This document shows positions 1-8,686 of a DNA stretch of 64,000 nucleotides, in pieces. The stretch's first letter is position 1. The number at the start of each line of letters is the position of its first letter. The notes under the pieces were generated by a model that had not been told where the DNA came from, made no database searches, and was given only the letters and a program-made list of their open reading frames with translations. The translations under genes were made by a program, and so were the position numbers. The DNA comes from Actinobacillus equuli. Its GTDB lineage: Bacteria; Pseudomonadota; Gammaproteobacteria; Enterobacterales; Pasteurellaceae. Where the stretch lies: contig NZ_LR134310.1 of NCBI RefSeq assembly GCF_900636745.1, positions 310,001-374,000 on the forward strand. Direction: 5' to 3'.

Positions 1-2
1 CC

Positions 3-248
3 CTGCTTGCCAGTGAGCTACTCAAACAAATTCGTGAACAAATGGCTCGTTTTGCTAATGTGTATCGCACCAAAGCCAACTTAACCTTACTGTTGAACGA
101 ACTGCAACAGCTCGAAAAACGTTTTAATCCGCTTGCTCATCATCAGCAACAAGGCATCGAAATCTTTTATGCACTGAAAACTGCACAACTTGTCGTTTCT
201 CAGATGCTAAACGAACCGAATAGTTTAGGCGCGCATTACTTATGCTGA
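3..248 (+). CDS. C-terminal end of a flavoprotein-like protein (NadB type, tentative)
   Basis: The gene is cut by the window start; the open frame runs from base 3 to a TGA at 246-248 and gives about 81 residues. The fragment is helical and ends in a SLGAHY motif preceded by a helix with A-QLVV spacing. This resembles the C-terminal helical domain of L-aspartate oxidase (NadB) and related succinate dehydrogenase-type flavoproteins, which end in ESRG/ESLGxHY. NadB makes iminoaspartate for de novo NAD synthesis. The family call rests only on this tail, because the FAD-binding part lies outside the window. The USS-free 3' flank carries a short hairpin (283-303) that may end transcription from both sides. 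Confidence 0.4.
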   Translation: MLASELLKQIREQMARFANVYRTKANLTLLLNELQQLEKRFNPLAHHQQQGIEIFYALKTAQLVVSQMLNEPNSLGAHYLC

Positions 249-319
249 TGAGCAGTAAAACAAAATACAAAAATAAAGGGCAAGATTTTATCTTGCCCTT
301 TTGATCATCCATTTAATGA

Positions 320-1468
320 TTATTTGCCCCAAACTTCTTCGCTGATTTCACGAATAAAGTTCAGTTTTGCCCATTGTTGCTCTTCCGTCAGAATATTACC
401 TTCTTCGGTTGACGCAAAGCCACATTGCGGACTTAAACAAAGCTGATTAATGTCCACATATTGTGCCGCTTCTTGAATACGAGCAATTACTTCATCACGA
501 TTTTCTAATTCACCGTCTTTTGAGGTGATTAAGCCTAAAACTACTTGTTGATCTTTGATAAAACGTAACGGTTTGAAATCACCCGAACGATCAGAATCGT
601 ACTCTAAGAAGAAACCGTCAATGCGACAGGTGCCGAATAAAGTTTCCGCCACCGGCTCATAACCGCCTGCCGAGAACCACGTTGAACGGAAGTTACCACG
701 ACAAATATGCATAGTAATTGCAATATCATCCGCTGGTTTTGCATCAATGATTTTATTAACCATATATACGTAATCTTTGGCAATTTGGTCTAAATCTAAA
801 CCACGTGCTTTATAGGCTGCACGTTTGTCCTCGGCACAAAATTCACCCCAGCTGGTATCATCTAATTGTAAATTGCGGCAACCTAATTTATAGAACACGT
901 TCATCGCTTTAATATACGCATCGGCAATATCGTCTAACAATAATTGGTTGTTATTTTCATAACGTGCAATCGGCTGGTAATCTTCCGTACGTACATTGGT
1001 AATCAAATGTAACATTGAAGGTGATGGGATAGTAAATTTCACTTCCGTTTCACCGGCAATTTTTTGTAACGAACGGAAATGTTCTACAAACGGGTGCGAT
1101 TCCGAAAAATCCACTTTATCAACAATCTTAATTGTTTTCGGACGTACGCTGTGGTGTTTAAATTGTACCGAGAACTTCTCTGCGTCCACTTCCTGAATAC
1201 CGTCTAATGCGGCTAAAAAATCCATATGCCAGAACGTACGGCGAAATTCGCCGTCAGTTACCGCGTGTAAACCTACTGCTTTTTGATGTTCAACTAATTT
1301 TGCAATTTCCGCATCTTCTACTTGGGTTAAATCCGCACATGAAATATCGCCGCATGAACATTGCTGACGAGCTTGTTTAATCGGATCCGTACGTAAAAAG
1401 CTACCGACAATATCAAAACGGTAAGGTGCAGAAGTACGTTGCGTTGCCGTAGGGAATAATTGAGACAT
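320..1468 (-). CDS. Cobalamin-independent methionine synthase family methyltransferase (MetE C-terminal type)
   Basis: A 382-residue stand-alone catalytic barrel of the MetE C-terminal family, about half the length of full MetE (about 750 residues), like Bacillus YxjG/YxjH. Visible landmarks are VGSFLR near residue 21, TDGEFRR near 71, QLDD at 201, HICRGN at 254-259, FFLEYDSD near 286 and SPQCGF near 346. The His/Cys pair at 254-256 and Cys349 fit the zinc ligands that activate a thiol for methylation. The ATG at 1468 follows AAGGAA at good spacing. The family moves methyl groups to homocysteine or similar thiols. The methyl donor of short forms like this cannot be read from sequence, so no gene symbol is given. 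It appears monocistronic. Confidence 0.85.
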   Translation of the reverse strand: MSQLFPTATQRTSAPYRFDIVGSFLRTDPIKQARQQCSCGDISCADLTQVEDAEIAKLVEHQKAVGLHAVTDGEFRRTFWHMDFLAALDGIQEVDAEKFSVQFKHHSVRPKTIKIVDKVDFSESHPFVEHFRSLQKIAGETEVKFTIPSPSMLHLITNVRTEDYQPIARYENNNQLLLDDIADAYIKAMNVFYKLGCRNLQLDDTSWGEFCAEDKRAAYKARGLDLDQIAKDYVYMVNKIIDAKPADDIAITMHICRGNFRSTWFSAGGYEPVAETLFGTCRIDGFFLEYDSDRSGDFKPLRFIKDQQVVLGLITSKDGELENRDEVIARIQEAAQYVDINQLCLSPQCGFASTEEGNILTEEQQWAKLNFIREISEEVWGK

Positions 1469-1641
1469 TGTGTTTCCTTGTAATCATTAAAATATAAATT
1501 TCACTGAATTCTAACAAATTTTATTTTTTAATCATCTGAAAAAATTTTGAGATAATTATGAATAATATTCATATTGAGTTTAATGTATCGTGACCTAACA
1601 AGCGGTTAAATTTGCATAAAAATTTGCAAATCGTCCCTCGA

Positions 1642-3237
1642 TTATTCCGCTAATGTGACGGAATAAAACGAAGTGTAACCAAACGGGCTTTGCACAAAAC
1701 CTTGCACACGCTTACTGACCGGCACATAGTTAATCGCATGCGCAATCGGAATTATCGGTGTATTTTTTTGGAAAATTTCGACCGCTTGTTGATATAACTG
1801 CTGACGTTCAGAGGTATTTTGTGTTTGTACCGCTTTTTGTAATAAGCCTTCAAATTCGTTATCCGTCCAACGTGAATAATTGGTACCCGGAATATTTTCT
1901 TTGCTTAATAGTGGAAACAGGAAATTGTCCGGATCGCCGTTACGACTTGTCCAGCCGTAAGTGCCGGCTGAAAATTCGCCTTCACGAGTTCGCTTATTAA
2001 AATCCGCCCATTCGTAGCTCACTAATTTCGCTTTTACCCCGATTTTCGCCCAATCCGCTTGAATAATTTCTGCAGTGCGTCTTGGATTCGGATTTGACGG
2101 ACGCACCACCGGCTGTACCCAAATTTCGGTTTCAAAACCGTTTGGATATCCTGCCTCAGCTAATAATTTTTTGGCTTTTACCAAATCAAATTCATACTGA
2201 ACCAAATTTTTATTATAACCAAGCACCGAACTTGGGAACGGATTAATCGCTACCGTACCGCCACCTTGGAACACCGCATCAACAATCGCTTTTTTATCGG
2301 TAGCGTGTTGTAGTGCTTGGCGCACCTTCACATTATCTAATGCCACTTTTTTGGTATTGAGTCCGATATATGCCAGATTTAAACCTTCACGCTCAAATAA
2401 CGTCACTTTCGGATCTTGTTTCATTTGTGCAATATCGGCGATATTCGGGAAATCAATTACATCACATTCACCGGCTTTCAATTTAGCATAGCGTGTACCG
2501 GCATCGGGTGTAATCGCAAAAATTAGTCGCTCAAACTTTGCTTTACCCTGCCAATAATTCGGATTAGCTTTATAACGTACCGCCTGGTCAGTTTGATAAA
2601 CCTGAAACTCAAACGGCCCCGTACCAATCGGCTGTTGGTCCAATAATTCCGACTTACCTTCCGCTAATAATTTATCCGCATATTCTTTTGAATAAATCGA
2701 TAAGAAATCCATTGCAACTGTGGTAAGAAACGGACTATTCGGCTGATTTAGCGTCATTTTCACCGTATGTTCATCCACTTTCTCAACCGACTTTAAAATT
2801 TTCGGCAAATTCATCCATTGATAATAGAAATAAGTACCGCCGGAAACATTGTAGTAGGGGTGACTTTTATCCGCCTGACGCTGAAACGAAAATACCACGT
2901 CATCAGCATTTAAATTGCGACTTGGGGTAAATAACTTGTTACTGTGAAACTGTATGTCTTTACGTAGATGGAAAGTATAGGTTAAGCCGTCTTCACTTAC
3001 TTCCCATTTTTCCGCCAAACTCGGCTCAACCTCAATTTTACCGGCTTTAAATGCTAATAAACGGTCATAAATTTGCTGAGAACTGGCATTAAAGTCATTG
3101 GCATCATTAGTAATTGCAGGGCTTAATTTTTGGGGTGCGGTTGCAACACAATTCACTAACGTATTTGCCGGCGCGGCTGTAAGCAACGATGAAAAGCTAA
3201 TCAAAGGTAGGGCTAAAAAAATCTTAGAAAAACGCAT
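1642..3237 (-). CDS. dppA: Dipeptide/haem-type ABC transporter periplasmic binding protein DppA
   Basis: Family 5 extracellular solute-binding protein of 531 residues, closely matching E. coli DppA along its length: EPSLAEKWEVSEDG, NADDVVFSFQRQ, PIGTGPF, ITPDAGTRYAKLKAGECDV and the late NGDPDNF-NYSRW segment. The start at 3237 was chosen because it gives a clean signal peptide (MRFSK, hydrophobic core, then TAAPA) and AGGA lies 8 bases upstream; the longer upstream frame adds an implausible N-terminus. There is no lipobox cysteine after the signal peptide, so it should be a soluble periplasmic protein delivering dipeptides to a DppBCDF permease. No permease genes adjoin it, so the binding protein is unlinked here. 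DppA relatives in Pasteurellaceae can also bind haem; that cannot be settled from sequence. Confidence 0.88.
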   Translation of the reverse strand: MRFSKIFLALPLISFSSLLTAAPANTLVNCVATAPQKLSPAITNDANDFNASSQQIYDRLLAFKAGKIEVEPSLAEKWEVSEDGLTYTFHLRKDIQFHSNKLFTPSRNLNADDVVFSFQRQADKSHPYYNVSGGTYFYYQWMNLPKILKSVEKVDEHTVKMTLNQPNSPFLTTVAMDFLSIYSKEYADKLLAEGKSELLDQQPIGTGPFEFQVYQTDQAVRYKANPNYWQGKAKFERLIFAITPDAGTRYAKLKAGECDVIDFPNIADIAQMKQDPKVTLFEREGLNLAYIGLNTKKVALDNVKVRQALQHATDKKAIVDAVFQGGGTVAINPFPSSVLGYNKNLVQYEFDLVKAKKLLAEAGYPNGFETEIWVQPVVRPSNPNPRRTAEIIQADWAKIGVKAKLVSYEWADFNKRTREGEFSAGTYGWTSRNGDPDNFLFPLLSKENIPGTNYSRWTDNEFEGLLQKAVQTQNTSERQQLYQQAVEIFQKNTPIIPIAHAINYVPVSKRVQGFVQSPFGYTSFYSVTLAE

Positions 3238-3478
3238 AAAAAAGTCCTCATTCAAACTCATTTCGCGAACATAGAATATTTTTAGATGAATTTGAAATAA
3301 CAAAATCCACATTCTTATAACCAAATCACTATATCTTTCACAGGTTTGTAAATTTAGTATTTTTCACCATTTTGGGGATAAAAAATAAAAAACGTATCAA
3401 ACCCTATATAACCGATATGATTTAGAATTATTCACTAAATAATTAAAAAATAATCACATAACTCTCTAAGTGAAAATA

Positions 3479-3528
3479 AAGTTTTAGCTAGATCACAAAA
3501 TTGACATTTTTTACTTGTTTCTTATAAC
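3479..3528 (+). promoter_or_regulatory. Promoter of sdaC with possible CRP half-site
   Basis: TTGACA (3501-3506), a 16-base spacer and TATAAC (3523-3528) form a good sigma70 promoter about 60 bases before the sdaC start. Directly upstream, 3479-3500 matches the CRP consensus well in its right half (TAGATCACA) but poorly in its left half, so CRP control is only a suggestion. The rest of the 349-base gap between dppA and sdaC (3238-3586) is AT-rich and shows no gene. Confidence 0.55.
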
Positions 3529-3586
3529 CAGAAGATTATGATCAGACAAAATTTTTATAATTCTGCAAATTAAATAGGAGAGTTTT

Positions 3587-4813
3587 ATGGCTACGCCATC
3601 TAATCGTTTTTCCCTTACTTGGGTACTAAACCTCTTTGGTACGGCTGTTGGTGCGGGTGTTTTATTTTTACCGATCAACGCCGGTATGAGTGGTTTTTAC
3701 CCATTAATTATCATGACTTTATTAGTTGGACCGATGACTTACCTCGCACACCGAGGACTTGCTCGTTTTGTACTTTCTTCAAGTAAACCGGGTAGCGATA
3801 TTACCAACGTAGTACGTGAACATTTCGGTGAAAATGCCGGTAAATTTATTACTTTACTCTACTTCTTCGCAATCTTCCCGATTCTATTAATTTATGGCGT
3901 AGGTATCACCAATACGGTCGGTTCATTTATTGAAAACCAATTGCATATGGCTGTACCGCCTCGTGCATTACTATCCGGTGTATTAATTGCGGTAATGATT
4001 AGCGTGATGTTGCTTAGCGAACAAGCGATGTTAAAAATCACCACTTACTTAGTTTACCCATTAGTATTAATCCTATTCGGTTTATCTATTTACCTGATTC
4101 CAGAATGGAACGGTGCGGCATTACAACAAATGCCAAGCACAGGTGATTTCTTAACTACTTTATGGTTAACAATTCCGGTATTAGTGTTTGCTTTTAACCA
4201 TTCACCGGCAATTTCATCATTTGCGCTTTCACAGCAAAAACATTATCAAGATCCGCAAAAAACTGAAGTTGAATCAAGCAAAGTATTACGTTCAACCGCA
4301 ATAATCTTAGTGTTATTTGTTATGTTCTTCGTTTTCAGTTGTGTATTAACGCTAACACCTGAAGAATTAGCACAAGCGAAAGCACAAAATATTTCAATTT
4401 TGTCTTACTTAGCAAATAAATTCGATAACCCGATTATTTCTTACTTTGGACCTTTCGTAGCATTCTTAGCTATCGGCAGCTCATTCTTCGGTCACTATTT
4501 AGGTGCGCGTGAAGGTTTAGAGGGCTTAGTGAATCAGTTACGTGATAAACCGATTGAATCGGCAAAATTCAAAAAAATCACTGCGGTTGTTTTCTTTATC
4601 ACATTATGGATTGTAGCAACTATCAACCCAAGTATTCTTGGTTTCATTGAGAGCTTAGGCGGTCCGATTATTGCAATGATTCTGTTTATTATGCCAGTGT
4701 ATGCAATTTATACCGTACCGGCATTAGCGAAATATAAAGGCAGCATCAGCAATATTTTTATTGCGGTAATGGGTACAATCGCTATTTCAGCAATAGTGTA
4801 CGGATTACTATAA
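3587..4813 (+). CDS. sdaC: Serine transporter SdaC (HAAAP family)
   Basis: A 408-residue integral membrane protein with about eleven hydrophobic segments. The N-terminus [19 protein letters not shown] is the signature of the hydroxy/aromatic amino acid permease (HAAAP) family, and the length fits E. coli SdaC (429). It should carry L-serine with protons into the cytoplasm. The ATG follows GGAGAG. The next gene, sdaA, encodes serine deaminase, so uptake and breakdown of serine to pyruvate are paired, which supports serine rather than threonine or tryptophan as substrate. Between the two genes lies a hairpin with an embedded short ORF that could limit read-through. Confidence 0.9.
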   Translation: MATPSNRFSLTWVLNLFGTAVGAGVLFLPINAGMSGFYPLIIMTLLVGPMTYLAHRGLARFVLSSSKPGSDITNVVREHFGENAGKFITLLYFFAIFPILLIYGVGITNTVGSFIENQLHMAVPPRALLSGVLIAVMISVMLLSEQAMLKITTYLVYPLVLILFGLSIYLIPEWNGAALQQMPSTGDFLTTLWLTIPVLVFAFNHSPAISSFALSQQKHYQDPQKTEVESSKVLRSTAIILVLFVMFFVFSCVLTLTPEELAQAKAQNISILSYLANKFDNPIISYFGPFVAFLAIGSSFFGHYLGAREGLEGLVNQLRDKPIESAKFKKITAVVFFITLWIVATINPSILGFIESLGGPIIAMILFIMPVYAIYTVPALAKYKGSISNIFIAVMGTIAISAIVYGLL

Positions 4814-4844
4814 TCTCTGTATAATTCGCCCTTTCGAATTTTAA

Positions 4845-4891
4845 GGCAACAAACCGGAGTTTCTCTATGCGTTTGTTGCCTCCCTCTTTTT
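4845..4891 (+). terminator. Hairpin plus T-run between sdaC and sdaA (terminator or attenuator)
   Basis: GGCAACAAAC (4845-4854) and GTTTGTTGCC (4871-4880) form a perfect 10-bp stem with a 16-base loop, followed by a pyrimidine tract ending in five T at 4887-4891. It has the shape of an intrinsic terminator. A TATAAT-like hexamer at 4820-4825 lies just before it, so it could also act as an attenuator on a separate sdaA transcript. Confidence 0.65.
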
Positions 4892-4893
4892 AA
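4867..4893 (+). CDS. Possible 8-residue leader peptide before sdaA
   Basis: An ATG at 4867 preceded by GGAG at 4856-4859 opens a short frame reading MRLLPPSF and stopping at TAA 4891-4893. It lies inside the loop and descending arm of the terminator-like hairpin, and its stop is 17 bases before the sdaA ATG, which itself lacks a clear ribosome binding site. Translation of this frame would open the hairpin, as in a leader-peptide attenuator, or deliver ribosomes to sdaA. It could also be chance; comparison between related species is needed to decide. Confidence 0.3.
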   Translation: MRLLPPSF

Positions 4894-4910
4894 CATTGTG
4901 TTGTGATTTT

Positions 4911-6290
4911 ATGATTAGTGTATTTGATATTTTTAAAGTGGGAATTGGTCCTTCAAGTTCTCACACCGTAGGGCCAATGAAAGCGGCTAAACAATTTATT
5001 GATGAATTGTTGGCTCGCAAACTTTTGGCTAAAACCGACCGCTTACAAGCCGATATTTATGGTTCTCTAGCCCTAACCGGTCGAGGCCATAGCACCGATA
5101 TTGCGGTGGTAATGGGCTTAATGGGTTATTTACCCGATAATGTGGATATTGAACGAATTGAAACGGTTATCGAGCAAGTGAAGCAAGAAAGCAAATTAGT
5201 TGTTGCTGAAGCTGTACCTGAAATGGCAAAAACCATCACATTCGATTTCTATAAAGATATGCCTTTTCATTACGATTTCTTACCTCGTCATGAAAACGGG
5301 ATGATTTTAAAAGCCTTCGAAGGTGACTCGTTATTATTCGAAAAAACGTTCTATTCTATCGGTGGCGGTTTTATTGTTGATGATGAAAATTTTGACAGTC
5401 AAGCTGACGATACCGTATCTGTACCGTTCCCTTATAAAAATGCGGAAGACTTACTCAAGCACTGTAAAGAACAAGGCTTACCGCTTTCAAGTTTAGTGTG
5501 GAAAAACGAAGTGGCTCTGCGTCCAAAACAAGAAATCTCGGATTATCTTGCAAAAATTTGGAAAACGATGGAAGACTGTATCCAACACGGTTTACATACG
5601 GAAGGTTTATTACCCGGCCCATTAAAAGTGGTACGCCGTGCACCGTCTTTACGCAGAACATTAGAAGCAACCGGCAAATTTAATACTGACCCAATGCAAA
5701 TTATTGACTGGGTAAATATGTTTGCGCTTGCGGTGAATGAAGAAAATGCGGCAGGCGGACGTGTTGTCACTGCACCGACTAACGGTGCTTGCGGTATTGT
5801 GCCGGCAGTATTAGCTTACTATCAGCAATTTATCGCACCGCTTAATCAAGAAACGATTGAGCGTTATTTATTAGCATGTAGCGTTGTCGGTACACTGTAC
5901 AAAATGAATGCGTCTATTTCCGGTGCGGAAGTAGGCTGTCAGGGTGAAGTTGGCGTAGCTTGTTCGATGGCGGCAGCCGGTTTAACCGAAATTATGGGCG
6001 GCAGTCCGGATCAAGTTTGTATCGCGGCTGAAATCGCAATGGAACACAACCTCGGCTTAACCTGTGACCCTGTGGGCGGACAAGTGCAAGTACCTTGTAT
6101 CGAACGTAATGCGATTGCTTCGGTTAAGGCGATCAATGCAAGTCGTATGGCTTTACGTCTCACCTCGCAACCTCGAGTGACTTTAGACAAAGTGATCGAA
6201 ACGATGTACGAAACCGGTAAAGATATGAACGCTAAATACCGTGAAACTTCAACCGGCGGTTTAGCGATTAAAATTTTACCTTGTGACTAA
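4911..6290 (+). CDS. sdaA: L-serine dehydratase (serine deaminase), iron-sulfur type
   Basis: A single-chain L-serine ammonia-lyase of 459 residues (E. coli SdaA 454) converting L-serine to pyruvate and ammonia. The start MISVFDIFKVGIGPSSSHT matches the family exactly, so the ATG at 4911 is preferred over the upstream 4896. The N-terminal beta domain is followed by the catalytic domain with TAPTNGACGIVPA, and the cysteines for the oxygen-labile [4Fe-4S] cluster appear in GCQGEVGVACSMAAAGL and CDPVGGQVQVPC. It pairs with sdaC upstream. No good Shine-Dalgarno precedes the start, so its translation may depend on the short leader frame or on coupling. Confidence 0.95.
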   Translation: MISVFDIFKVGIGPSSSHTVGPMKAAKQFIDELLARKLLAKTDRLQADIYGSLALTGRGHSTDIAVVMGLMGYLPDNVDIERIETVIEQVKQESKLVVAEAVPEMAKTITFDFYKDMPFHYDFLPRHENGMILKAFEGDSLLFEKTFYSIGGGFIVDDENFDSQADDTVSVPFPYKNAEDLLKHCKEQGLPLSSLVWKNEVALRPKQEISDYLAKIWKTMEDCIQHGLHTEGLLPGPLKVVRRAPSLRRTLEATGKFNTDPMQIIDWVNMFALAVNEENAAGGRVVTAPTNGACGIVPAVLAYYQQFIAPLNQETIERYLLACSVVGTLYKMNASISGAEVGCQGEVGVACSMAAAGLTEIMGGSPDQVCIAAEIAMEHNLGLTCDPVGGQVQVPCIERNAIASVKAINASRMALRLTSQPRVTLDKVIETMYETGKDMNAKYRETSTGGLAIKILPCD

Positions 6291-6299
6291 GCATTGTAT

Positions 6300-6328
6300 T
6301 TGACAACAAGTGCTTAACAACTTATGAT
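6300..6328 (+). promoter_or_regulatory. Strong sigma70 promoter just after sdaA
   Basis: TTGACA (6300-6305), exactly 17 bases, then TATGAT (6323-6328). The -35 is consensus and the -10 is one base off. No protein gene on this strand follows before the terminator at 6434, so the promoter seems to serve a short non-coding transcript. Confidence 0.65.
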
Positions 6329-6334
6329 TTGAAG

Positions 6335-6470
6335 AACTGAGCGGTTCAACCGCTCTGTTGAGTTATTTCTTATTAGTAAGCTGGCAGGCAGGCTCAAGGC
6401 TAACAAGAAAATAACTAGGATAATGAATCAAAAAAACCTCGAATATCACTATTCGAGGTTTTGTTTTTTT
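6335..6470 (+). ncRNA. Candidate small RNA between sdaA and mnmC
   Basis: The stretch has a near-consensus promoter at one end and an intrinsic terminator at the other, about 135 bases apart, with no plausible ORF between them. Inside are a short stem (GAGCGG 6339-6344 with CCGCTC 6350-6355) and a long stem formed by 6361-6376 and 6400-6416 with few interruptions. The transcript ends in the hairpin 6434-6461 and a T-run. It does not match tmRNA, 6S, 4.5S or RNase P as far as can be recognised by eye. Function and targets are unknown; an Hfq-type small RNA is the natural reading. Confidence 0.5.
6434..6470. terminator. Bidirectional terminator between sdaA side and mnmC
   Basis: AAACCTCGAATA (6434-6445), loop TCAC, TATTCGAGGTTT (6450-6461), then a T-rich run, with an A-run on the left arm that serves the opposite strand. 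The same 12-base stem recurs after lon at 48144. Confidence 0.85.
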
Positions 6471-6472
6471 AG

Positions 6473-8476
6473 CTATTCTACTTTTGAGCCTTTCAACAAT
6501 TTTCGCATCCACGTGCGATTTGGGCTAAGTACGTGCCAAATATCTTCGCTGATTGGTAACGGCTCATGACAAATCAGGCTCGCCAACAGTTCGCCTAATA
6601 GCGGTGCGGTGGTTAAGCCTCGAGAAGCTAAACCGTTTACCATATATAAATTTGTAAAATTTTCCGCATTTTCGACCGCTTGTTTACGGCGTAGCTGATT
6701 ATACAAATTCTGATATTGTACTTTTTGAGCGCTAAAATTCGGCATTTGTCCAACCATCGGCACACGATCTCGCAGTGCGGCTCTCACCCCTTGTTTAGCT
6801 AAATTTTGCGAAAGATCGATATTGCCCGTCCAATCACAAGCGGTCAAATTTTGCTGAAGTTTTGCTACATTCTCGTGATGTTCTTCCAAAGAGAAATCTG
6901 TTTCGGCATTATCACGCACATGGCTCGCACCAATACAATGGGTATTCGCTTTGGAAACCGGTGTCAAATAACCGTCATAACACACCACACATTTTAGTTG
7001 CTGCAAAGCCGGTGTGGTTGGAATCTGGCTCACTTGCCCACGCACCGGATACAGTGGAATCCCCTGAGCGTGCTGAAATTGCGTAAGTGTATGCCCGTTT
7101 GCCAACACTAAAATCTGATGACTAAACGTTTCGCCATTGTGTTGCCAATGCCACTTTCCTGCACTAAATTGCGGATCTTTCACCTCGTGATTTAACACAA
7201 TCTGCAATCCTTTCGTTTGTAAACAAGCAAACGTACCTTGTACAAATTGTATCGGTGATAACCAACCGCTTTGCGGCATAAACGCACCGCCGTTCGGCAC
7301 TTTAAGCCCGATTTTTTCACTTAACTCAGCCGCATTACATAGCTTAAACAAACTATCATCATTGGTTTGCTGAGCCATTTTTTCCAATTTCTTCGCCGTT
7401 TTATCGTTATAGGCATATAACGCTACACCGGTTAAAGCATGCTCGAAATCAACAAGCGGTTCAATTTGTGCCAAACGTTGCAACGCATAATCGAAGCAAT
7501 GCACATAAAAACGGATATTACGCTCGTCATCGTCGCTGAGTTGCGGATAAATCGCGCCTTGCAAATTACCGGAAGCATTTTGTGCCAGCACATTATCTTT
7601 GCAATAAAGCGTGACTTTTTTGCCTTTTTCGAGCAGTGATAATGCGACAAACAAACTGGCGACACCACCACCGACAATCGCAATATCGTTTGCTTCTGTT
7701 TGTGGCTCGCTATAAAAATACGGATAATTTACTGATGCCGTTTCGCTTTGTTGCGGTTTTTCGCCCCACAGCATTTCTCGTTTTTTGCCAAAGCCTTTGC
7801 GTTTTTTCACCTCAAATCCGACCGCTTGTAAGCCTTTTCTCACCGCACTTGCAGCAGTAAAGGTCGCAAAACTGCCGCCATTTTTCGTTAAACGGAACAT
7901 CTGGCGATAAAGTGTTTCATTCCACATTTCCGGATTTTTATCCGGTGAAAAACCATCTAAAAACCACGCATCAATTCGATTGCTATATAAATCGCCTAAT
8001 TGCGGTAAGTTACCCAACATATCGCCAAACCACACATCAAGATAGATTTGCTCGAAATGATAACGCTGACAACCGGTTTGGCGCGGTTGCCAACAAGCGG
8101 TCATTTTCTGCGAAAGTTTTGCAAATTGCGGGTAATTTTTATGAACGGTCGTTAATTGCTCAGAAGTGAGGGGGAATTTTTCAAACGAAATAAAATATAA
8201 ACGTTTGAGTTTACTATTGGGGAGCTCACTTAAAAACTGCTGAAATTTATCGGCAACTGCTAAAAAATTCAGTCCTGTACCAAAGCCGGTTTCGGCAATC
8301 ACAAAAGATTCACTCGTATGAGCTTGCCATTTTTGCCAAAGTTGATTGCCATCTTGGAAAACATAATAGCTTTCTTCAAGACCGTCTTGGGTGGAAAAGT
8401 AAATATCATCGAATTGTTCGGAAACGGGGGTATTATTTGAATTGAAAGAAAGAGATGCAAAACTGAGTTTGTTCAT
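6473..8476 (-). CDS. mnmC: tRNA mnm5s2U34 biosynthesis bifunctional protein MnmC
   Basis: The bifunctional enzyme of 667 residues finishes the 5-methylaminomethyl-2-thiouridine base at tRNA position 34. The C-terminal FAD oxidase removes the carboxymethyl group and the N-terminal SAM methyltransferase adds the methyl. The methyltransferase shows GFGTGLNFL near residue 65 and WFLDGFSPDKNPEMW near 170; the oxidase begins with IAIVGGGVASLFVAL near 267 and ends with VNGLASRGLTTAPLLGELLA. The ATG at 8476 (MNKLSFASL) aligns with the E. coli start, whereas the longer frame to 8524 runs into an intergenic repeat. Transcription may come from the small membrane peptide gene upstream. Confidence 0.93.
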   Translation of the reverse strand: MNKLSFASLSFNSNNTPVSEQFDDIYFSTQDGLEESYYVFQDGNQLWQKWQAHTSESFVIAETGFGTGLNFLAVADKFQQFLSELPNSKLKRLYFISFEKFPLTSEQLTTVHKNYPQFAKLSQKMTACWQPRQTGCQRYHFEQIYLDVWFGDMLGNLPQLGDLYSNRIDAWFLDGFSPDKNPEMWNETLYRQMFRLTKNGGSFATFTAASAVRKGLQAVGFEVKKRKGFGKKREMLWGEKPQQSETASVNYPYFYSEPQTEANDIAIVGGGVASLFVALSLLEKGKKVTLYCKDNVLAQNASGNLQGAIYPQLSDDDERNIRFYVHCFDYALQRLAQIEPLVDFEHALTGVALYAYNDKTAKKLEKMAQQTNDDSLFKLCNAAELSEKIGLKVPNGGAFMPQSGWLSPIQFVQGTFACLQTKGLQIVLNHEVKDPQFSAGKWHWQHNGETFSHQILVLANGHTLTQFQHAQGIPLYPVRGQVSQIPTTPALQQLKCVVCYDGYLTPVSKANTHCIGASHVRDNAETDFSLEEHHENVAKLQQNLTACDWTGNIDLSQNLAKQGVRAALRDRVPMVGQMPNFSAQKVQYQNLYNQLRRKQAVENAENFTNLYMVNGLASRGLTTAPLLGELLASLICHEPLPISEDIWHVLSPNRTWMRKLLKGSKVE

Positions 8477-8485
8477 AACATTTAC

Positions 8486-8548
8486 CACAGAATACACGGA
8501 AAGCACGGAAGTTACTGATAACATTCTGTGTTTTCCGTGCTTTTCCGC
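8486..8548. repeat. Intergenic palindromic repeat of the CACGGA family, copy 1
   Basis: Imperfect inverted arms built from CACAGAATACACGG and CGGAAAGCACGGAA, then TTCCGTGCTTTTCCG on the other side of a loop of about 20 bases. The same vocabulary occurs at 14831-14912 and 23048-23142. It lies between mnmC and the small ORF 8558-8638. Confidence 0.6.
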
Positions 8549-8557
8549 AGTAACAGA

Positions 8558-8638
8558 TTAGAAGATATTGTAAGCGAAAACTACGATCATACCTAATGCC
8601 GCTACAACAGTCATCATTGAATAACCTAAAGTACCCAT
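8558..8638 (-). CDS. Small membrane peptide, YnhF-like (26 residues)
   Basis: A 26-codon frame reading MGTLGYSMMTVVAALGMIVV and six further residues ending in NIF. The ATG at 8638 follows a strong GAGAGGA at 6-7 bases. The product is one hydrophobic helix with a short polar N-terminus. The pattern GYSMMTVVAALGMIVV lines up by eye with E. coli YnhF (KFSLVTTIIVLGLIVA), a 29-residue inner membrane peptide of unknown role that keeps its N-formyl group. It sits downstream of trpCF and upstream of mnmC on the same strand. The coding call rests on the ribosome binding site and membrane character; the family call is tentative. Confidence 0.55.
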   Translation of the reverse strand: MGTLGYSMMTVVAALGMIVVFAYNIF

Positions 8639-8686
8639 TTTGTCCTCTCTTTGTTAAATGTTATTGATCAAAGTCTATCACACTTC

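Noticed and set aside
8477-8524. N-terminal extension of MnmC
   Set aside because: These 16 codons are translated repeat sequence (VTSVLSVYSVV) and are absent from the family.
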